From: JBGPEQ01 sp050180895
Lineage (GTDB): Bacteria > Pseudomonadota > Alphaproteobacteria > Dongiales > Dongiaceae
Length of the DNA stretch: 64,000 bases
NCBI GenBank assembly: GCA_050180895.1
Contig: JBFXDS010000012.1
Coordinates: 78,433-142,432 of the forward strand
Reading direction: 5' to 3'
Shown here in pieces: positions 60,061-64,000 of the stretch. Each line of letters starts with the position of its first letter. The first letter of the stretch is position 1. The notes below the pieces were generated by a model. The model ran no database searches. It worked only from the letters and a program-made list of their open reading frames with translations, and had not been told where the DNA came from. The position numbers were made by a program, and so were the translations under genes.

Positions 60061-61259
60061 TGCGCGGCTCCGATCCAGGCGAGCGCCGACCTGACCAGGC
60101 CCGGCAGCGGCCGCCGGTAGCCGGTGTCGATCTCGATCGTGGCGCTCATGCCGGCGCGCAGCACCGGCTGCCCGGCGCGGCTCTCGACATCCAAGCGCAC
60201 GGGGATCCGCTGCACCACCTTGACCCAGTTGCCGGTCGAGTTCTGCGGCGGCAGCAGCGCGAACTCGGCGCCGCTCGCCGGGCTGATGCTGCCGACGCGC
60301 GTCTGCCAGACGACGCCCGGATAGGTGTCGATCTCCACCGTCGCCGGCTGGCCGGCGACGACGTGGGTCAGATCGGTCTCCTTGAAGTTGGCCTCGACCC
60401 ACAGATGGTCGGTCTCGACCAGGCTGAACACGGAAGCGCCCGCCCGCACATAGTCGCCCGGCCGCAGCGTGACGTTGGAGAGGATGCCGCTGGCCGGCGC
60501 GGCGACCACGGTGTGCTCGAGATCGAGTCGCGCCTGGTCGAGCTGGGCCTTGGCCGCGAGATAGCGCGGGTGCGTCTCCGGCGCCAGGTCGGGCTGGCCG
60601 CCGAGCTGCGCCAGGATGCCGGCCAGCTCCTGGCGCAGCGCCGGCAGCTGCTGGCGGGCTTCGGTGAGATTGTGGCTTGCCTCGTCGAGCTGCGTCTGCG
60701 CCACGACCTTTCCGGCGGCCATGCCCTGATAGATCTTCAGCTCGCGCTCGTAGAATTCGACGTTGGATTGCGCCAGCTCGATCTCCGCCTGCTTCTGGCG
60801 GTAGCTGGCTTCCAGCGCCGTAATGTCGTTGCGGATATTCTCCAGCGTCGCCTCGGCCTGCGCCACGGCGAGCTGGAACGGGCGGTCGTCGATGCGGAAG
60901 AGGAGGGCGCCGGCGGCGACCTCCTGGTTGTCGGCGACCGCCACCTCGATCACCCGCCCGCTCACCTCCGGACTGATGGCGGCCATGTCCGCCTTCACAT
61001 AGGCATTGTCGGTCGAGACATAGCGCGCGCCGGTGACATAGAGGTAACCGGCGCCGATCAGCAGCAGGAGGGGGCCGACGAGCAGCAGGACGGCGCGCAG
61101 CCGGCGGCGCCGGCGACCGGGCGCCGGAGCGGCAGCGGCGGCGGGTTGCGGCAGCTGGCGGTCGTGATCCCTTGGATCGTTCGCCGGCGCATCGCGGGCG
61201 GCGGGCGCGTAGCTTGCTCGGTCGGCGTCGTTCGTGATTGCGTTCATCTGAGAATCCAT
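60057..61259 (-). CDS. emrA: EmrA-type membrane fusion protein
   Basis: 400 residues, HlyD/EmrA family periplasmic adaptor. A cytoplasmic Pro/Arg-rich N-terminus is followed by one membrane anchor (RAVLLLVGPLLLLIGAGYLY). The lipoyl half-motif STDNAYVKADMAAISPEVSG and VAVADNQEVAAGALLFRID, a long coiled-coil hairpin (about 130-220) and the second lipoyl part VVAAPASGILSNVTLRPGDYV follow. Lies between marR (15 bases upstream) and emrB, so one operon. Confidence 0.93.
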   Translation of the reverse strand: MDSQMNAITNDADRASYAPAARDAPANDPRDHDRQLPQPAAAAAPAPGRRRRRLRAVLLLVGPLLLLIGAGYLYVTGARYVSTDNAYVKADMAAISPEVSGRVIEVAVADNQEVAAGALLFRIDDRPFQLAVAQAEATLENIRNDITALEASYRQKQAEIELAQSNVEFYERELKIYQGMAAGKVVAQTQLDEASHNLTEARQQLPALRQELAGILAQLGGQPDLAPETHPRYLAAKAQLDQARLDLEHTVVAAPASGILSNVTLRPGDYVRAGASVFSLVETDHLWVEANFKETDLTHVVAGQPATVEIDTYPGVVWQTRVGSISPASGAEFALLPPQNSTGNWVKVVQRIPVRLDVESRAGQPVLRAGMSATIEIDTGYRRPLPGLVRSALAWIGAAQ

Positions 61260-61273
61260 TTCGCTTCGTGACG

Positions 61274-61786
61274 CTAGCGCGCCGCGCGCCGCGGCCGCCG
61301 CAGGCGCGTCGCCGCCTCGGCCTTGTCCGCCTCGCCGGCCTGGCTCGCCACCTCGCGTGCCGACAGGTTGGCCTTTATCCGCAGGAGCGTGTCGAGCAGC
61401 GCATCATGCTCGTGGGCCGACAGGCCGGCCAGCGCCTCGGCGCGGGTTTCCAGCCCCATCCCCTGCATCTTCGCCAGGATGGCGCGGCCGCCGTCGGTCA
61501 GGTGCAGCAGCCGGACGCGGCGGTCGCCGGGATCGAGCCGGCGCTCGACCCAGCCGGCCGCCTCCAGCCGGTCGAGCTGGTAGACCAGCGTGATCGGCTC
61601 GATCTCCAGGATCTCGGCGAGCGCGCTCTGGTTGATGCCTTCATTGCGGGAGAGATGAGCGAGCACCGACCATTGCGCGCGCGTCAGGCCGATGGCGCGC
61701 GCCCGGCGGTCGAAGCGCTTGCGCAAAAGGCGCGAGACGTCGTGCAGCAGGAAGCCAAGGCTGCGCTCGGGATCGTGTCCGCTCAT
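61274..61786 (-). CDS. MarR-family regulator of the efflux operon
   Basis: 170 residues. The winged helix is visible: ARAIGLTRAQWSVLAHLSR, ALAEILEIEPITLVYQLDRL (recognition helix) and the wing ERRLDPGDRRVRLLHLT. First gene of the marR-emrA-emrB operon, so probably an EmrR-like autorepressor relieved by small phenolic or hydrophobic compounds. The AT-rich stretch just upstream is the likely operator. Confidence 0.92.
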   Translation of the reverse strand: MSGHDPERSLGFLLHDVSRLLRKRFDRRARAIGLTRAQWSVLAHLSRNEGINQSALAEILEIEPITLVYQLDRLEAAGWVERRLDPGDRRVRLLHLTDGGRAILAKMQGMGLETRAEALAGLSAHEHDALLDTLLRIKANLSAREVASQAGEADKAEAATRLRRPRRAAR

Positions 61787-61835
61787 GGGAATATCATATA
61801 GTATACTTATTATTAGTAGACATATAATATGGTCC
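61787..61835. promoter_or_regulatory. AT-rich promoter/operator of the marR-emrAB operon
   Basis: A roughly 45-base AT-rich island in very GC-rich surroundings. It includes the palindrome AGTATACT (within CATATAGTATACTTATTATT) and a second TA-rich motif, ACATATAATATGG. MarR-family proteins bind such imperfect AT-rich palindromes overlapping their own promoters. The site is seen; its binding is inference. Confidence 0.5.
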
Positions 61836-61900
61836 TGTAAGGCATCAACGGGCGATTTCGTCGCAGGCCCGGCCGGCGCCCTGCCGGTCGCCCGGCGGCC

Positions 61901-62485
61901 TCACCGTGAGGGAGATTTCGGTGCGTCGTAACGGAGCAGGATCAGCTTGGCCTTGCCGTAGCGCCGCTCGTCGAGCACGATGAATCCCGCGGGCGGCGCA
62001 AAGCGGTCGCCGGCCGCCATCTCGATGCTGCAGATCGCTCCATCGACGAGCCAGCCGCGCGCGGCCAGCGCGCCGAGCGCTTGCGGCCCGAGGCCGCTGC
62101 GGTAGGGCGGATCGAGGAAGGCGATGTCGCAGGGTGCGCCGACCGGCGGGGGTGCGGCGGCGTCGGCCGGCAGGACGGCGACATGGGCGCGCTCGCCCAG
62201 GGCCTCGGCATTGGCGCGGATGGCGCTGCGGGCGGCGGCATGATCGTCCATGAAGGTCGCGTGGGTGGCGCCGCGCGACAGCGCCTCGAGCCCCAGCGCG
62301 CCGCTGCCGGCGAAGGCGTCGAGCACGCGCGCGCCGAGCAGCGGCGAGGTGCCGTCGGCCTTCGCCAGCCCGTGCTCCAGGATGTTGAACAGCGCCTCGC
62401 GTGTGCGGTCGGCTGTCGGCCGCACCTCCAGCCCCGCCGGCGCCGCGATGCGCCGGCCCCTATGTCGGCCGGCGACGATGCGCAT
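61901..62485 (-). CDS. rsmD: 16S rRNA (guanine(966)-N(2))-methyltransferase
   Basis: 194 residues. It opens with MRIVAGRHRGRRI and RPTADRTREALFNILEH, both typical of RsmD. The SAM motif is VLDAFAGSGALGLEALSRGA and the catalytic motif is FLDPPYRSGLG. It methylates N2 of G966 in 16S rRNA during 30S assembly. Confidence 0.94.
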   Translation of the reverse strand: MRIVAGRHRGRRIAAPAGLEVRPTADRTREALFNILEHGLAKADGTSPLLGARVLDAFAGSGALGLEALSRGATHATFMDDHAAARSAIRANAEALGERAHVAVLPADAAAPPPVGAPCDIAFLDPPYRSGLGPQALGALAARGWLVDGAICSIEMAAGDRFAPPAGFIVLDERRYGKAKLILLRYDAPKSPSR

Positions 62486-62516
62486 CGCGTCCGGCAGGAA
62501 AATGGCAGCGGCGCTC

Positions 62517-62707
62517 TGCGTCCTTCGACAAGCTCAGGATGAGGTGATTTCTTTGTGCCGCCAAGATTGCTCCTCATCCTGGAGACCTTTGCACGGATGG
62601 AATTTGTGCCCGTTTCGATTCGGCTTTGTACACATCCGATTCCGAAACGTCTGCGGTTTGGACTCCACCGTGCAAAGGTCTCCATCCTGAGCTTGTCGAA
62701 GGACGCA
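62517..62707. repeat. CCTTCGACAAGCTCAGGATG repeat split by a MITE
   Basis: The left arm is intact. The right arm reads CTCATCCT, is interrupted by 62581-62683, and resumes ATCCTGAGCTTGTCGAAGGA. Together with the MITE it fills most of the 348-base gap between rsmD and the agmatinase gene. Confidence 0.9.
62581..62683. mobile_element. 103-bp MITE with 16-bp perfect terminal inverted repeats
   Basis: The ends are GGAGACCTTTGCACGG (62581-62596) and CCGTGCAAAGGTCTCC (62668-62683), exact inverses. ATCCT directly precedes (62576-62580) and follows (62684-62688) the element, a 5-base target duplication confirmed by intact repeat copies that carry ATCCT once. It has no coding capacity and must have been moved by a transposase encoded elsewhere. 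From memory, GAGACCTTTGCA ends occur in some IS5-group elements; this is unchecked. Confidence 0.85.
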
Positions 62708-62833
62708 CCGACGGGGCTGCAGGGAAGACCCGAAACACCGTCGATCGTCGTCGTCGAATGATCTGCGACGGAAGCTCCGTATTCCTGCGTCCTTGCGGTT
62801 CACCCTAATCTGCCCGCCGGTGATCCGAATGCA

Positions 62834-63787
62834 TCACTCAAAATATCCCGCGCGCACGGCCGTGCCGATGAGGTTCATGATCAGCCGGCCGGCGGCGATC
62901 GCCGTCAGGTCGTTGTGGTCGTATCGGGGCGCGATCTCCACGATGTCCATGCCGACGACGCGTCCCTTGCGCACCAGCCCGTGGATGAGCGCGCGCATGT
63001 GGTGATGCAGCAGGCCGCCGGGGCAGGGCGCCATCACCGCCGGCATGACGCTGGGGTCGACGCCGTCGGCGTCGATCGAGAGATAGTAGCGCCGGCCGTC
63101 GGGAATTCGCGCCAGCACGGCCGCCATGCCCTGCTCGATCACCTCGTCGGCGGTGACGATCTGCGAGCCGTAGGCTTGGGCGTCGGCCAGGTCCTGCGGC
63201 CGTGCCGAGCCCTGGGCGCGCAGGCCGATCTGCACCATGCCCTCGATCCAGCGCATCTCCGAGGCGCGGCGGAACGGGTTCGAATAGCCCTCCTTCACGC
63301 CTTCCACCTCGTTGCGCCAGTCGAGATGGGCGTCGACATGCACCAGGGTGATCGGCCCGTGCGCCTCGAGCGCGCGGAAGACCGGGATCGGCACGCCGTG
63401 GTCGCCGCCGATGGAGATCAACAGCCCGGCGCGGGCGAGGATCTTCTTCGCCGCCGCCTCGGCATGGCGGTAGTGCGCGCCCATGTCCCAGGGATCGGCG
63501 ACCACGTCGCCGCAATCGACGGCGCGGATGGTCTTGCCGGCGAATAGCGGTCCGCCGATGTCGAAATCGTAGCGGTCGAGCGCCTGGCTCAGCCGCTCCG
63601 AGGCCACGCGCACATGCGTCGGCGCATTGCTCTGGTCGTTCGTCACCTCCGACATGCGATAGGGCGCGCCATAGGGCAGGCCGAGGATGGCGATGTCGGC
63701 CTCGAGGCTGTCCAGGTCGGTGACCAGCGGAAAGTTCAGGAACGTCTGATAGGGATGGCGCGGCGGCTCCACGAGTCGTTCGGGCAT
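62834..63787 (-). CDS. speB: Agmatinase / ureohydrolase family protein
   Basis: 317 residues. Manganese-binding motifs of ureohydrolases are complete: SIGGDHGVPIPV, HVDAHLDWRNEV and SIDADGVDPSVMPAV. The overall sequence fits agmatinase, giving putrescine and urea, though guanidinobutyrase or another guanidino substrate cannot be excluded. The start MPERLVEPP at 63787 follows GGGGAAG. The frame continues upstream into the repeat at 63877, which should not be translated. Confidence 0.88.
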   Translation of the reverse strand: MPERLVEPPRHPYQTFLNFPLVTDLDSLEADIAILGLPYGAPYRMSEVTNDQSNAPTHVRVASERLSQALDRYDFDIGGPLFAGKTIRAVDCGDVVADPWDMGAHYRHAEAAAKKILARAGLLISIGGDHGVPIPVFRALEAHGPITLVHVDAHLDWRNEVEGVKEGYSNPFRRASEMRWIEGMVQIGLRAQGSARPQDLADAQAYGSQIVTADEVIEQGMAAVLARIPDGRRYYLSIDADGVDPSVMPAVMAPCPGGLLHHHMRALIHGLVRKGRVVGMDIVEIAPRYDHNDLTAIAAGRLIMNLIGTAVRAGYFE

Positions 63788-63876
63788 CGTGACTTCCCCA
63801 GTTCCAATCGTGACGATGCCCCATTGATGACCAGACATCTCCCGTTGGCAAGCCGATGAGAATGGGATGAGCATCC

Positions 63877-63940
63877 TGCGTCCTTCGACAGGCTCAGGAT
63901 GAGGGCCTGTCTTCGTGCCACCAAGATTCCCCCTCATCCT
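63877..63940. repeat. CCTTCGACAGGCTCAGGATG repeat with truncated right arm
   Basis: Left arm and spacer are normal. The right arm stops after CCCTCATCCT at 63940 and continues TGTAAGTTGAGATCG, which is unlike any other copy. The remaining 60 bases to the window edge may be the start of another inserted element. No gene is seen in them. Confidence 0.75.
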
Positions 63941-64000
63941 TGTAAGTTGAGATCGTCCGCATCGAGTAGAGTAGGAGGTGCGGTGGCAGTGGGGAGTCCG

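Noticed and set aside
58465..60120. 551-codon frame antisense to emrB
   Set aside because: Gln/Arg/His-rich shadow; the minus strand has the DHA2 motifs and 14 membrane segments.

Overview
The window looks like chromosomal DNA of a very high-GC alphaproteobacterium. I infer this from strong G/C bias at third codon positions, the lspA / DUF3035-lipoprotein / paired M16 peptidase arrangement, PAS-containing histidine kinases of the PleC/DivJ style, and dense short interspersed repeats of the CCTTCGACAGGCTCAGGATG type. Genus cannot be named. I saw no rRNA, tRNA or CRISPR array.

Layout. 1-2741: the first codons of a gene running off the left edge, a family-3 solute-binding protein, and a divergent histidine ammonia-lyase (hutH). 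2910-14480: a long co-oriented nucleoside uptake and catabolism operon: BMP-type binding lipoprotein/protein, double-ABC ATPase, two permeases, cytidine deaminase, purine nucleoside phosphorylase, deoC, a dienelactone-hydrolase-like protein, deoA, an MFS carrier and upp. Most genes overlap or nearly touch. A DUF559 gene flanked by inverted repeats sits between the binding protein and the ATPase. 14491-22903: an MFS exporter divergent from an AraC regulator, a 1453-residue Lhr-type helicase, a beta-hydroxyacid dehydrogenase and a second AraC regulator. 22999-29265: two large membrane histidine kinases and an HPt protein forming a phosphorelay cluster. 29328-38582: MFS, MttB-like methyltransferase, a TPR-PRMT fusion, nhaA, a CDP-alcohol phosphatidyltransferase, an amidase, a Sel1-repeat protein and a MaoC hydratase. 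38923-47185: ribF-ileS-lspA-DUF3035-M16-M16, a housekeeping block.

47381-54353 is accessory. It has a more AT-rich restriction-modification pair (Zn-ribbon DNA methyltransferase plus PD-ExK-like partner), a broken SnoaL-like gene, an aspzincin-like metalloprotease, a DUF3300 protein and a gene remnant next to a small conserved protein. 54942-56762 is mutL. 56858-58501 is a complete IS110/IS1111-type element. 58534-61786 is a marR-emrA-emrB efflux operon, followed by rsmD and an agmatinase-family gene.

The most interesting observation is in the IS110 element. Its 3' non-coding end contains a candidate bridge RNA whose guide segments match both the exact genomic target (a CCTTCGACAGGCTCAGG repeat arm, CT core) and the element's own ends. 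The same repeat family also hosts a 103-bp MITE with perfect 16-bp inverted ends and a 5-bp target duplication, and a third copy is cut at the right edge of the window. Copies of it are translated in frame at the N-termini of both M16 peptidases. These repeats therefore act as landing pads for mobile DNA and as raw material for coding sequence.
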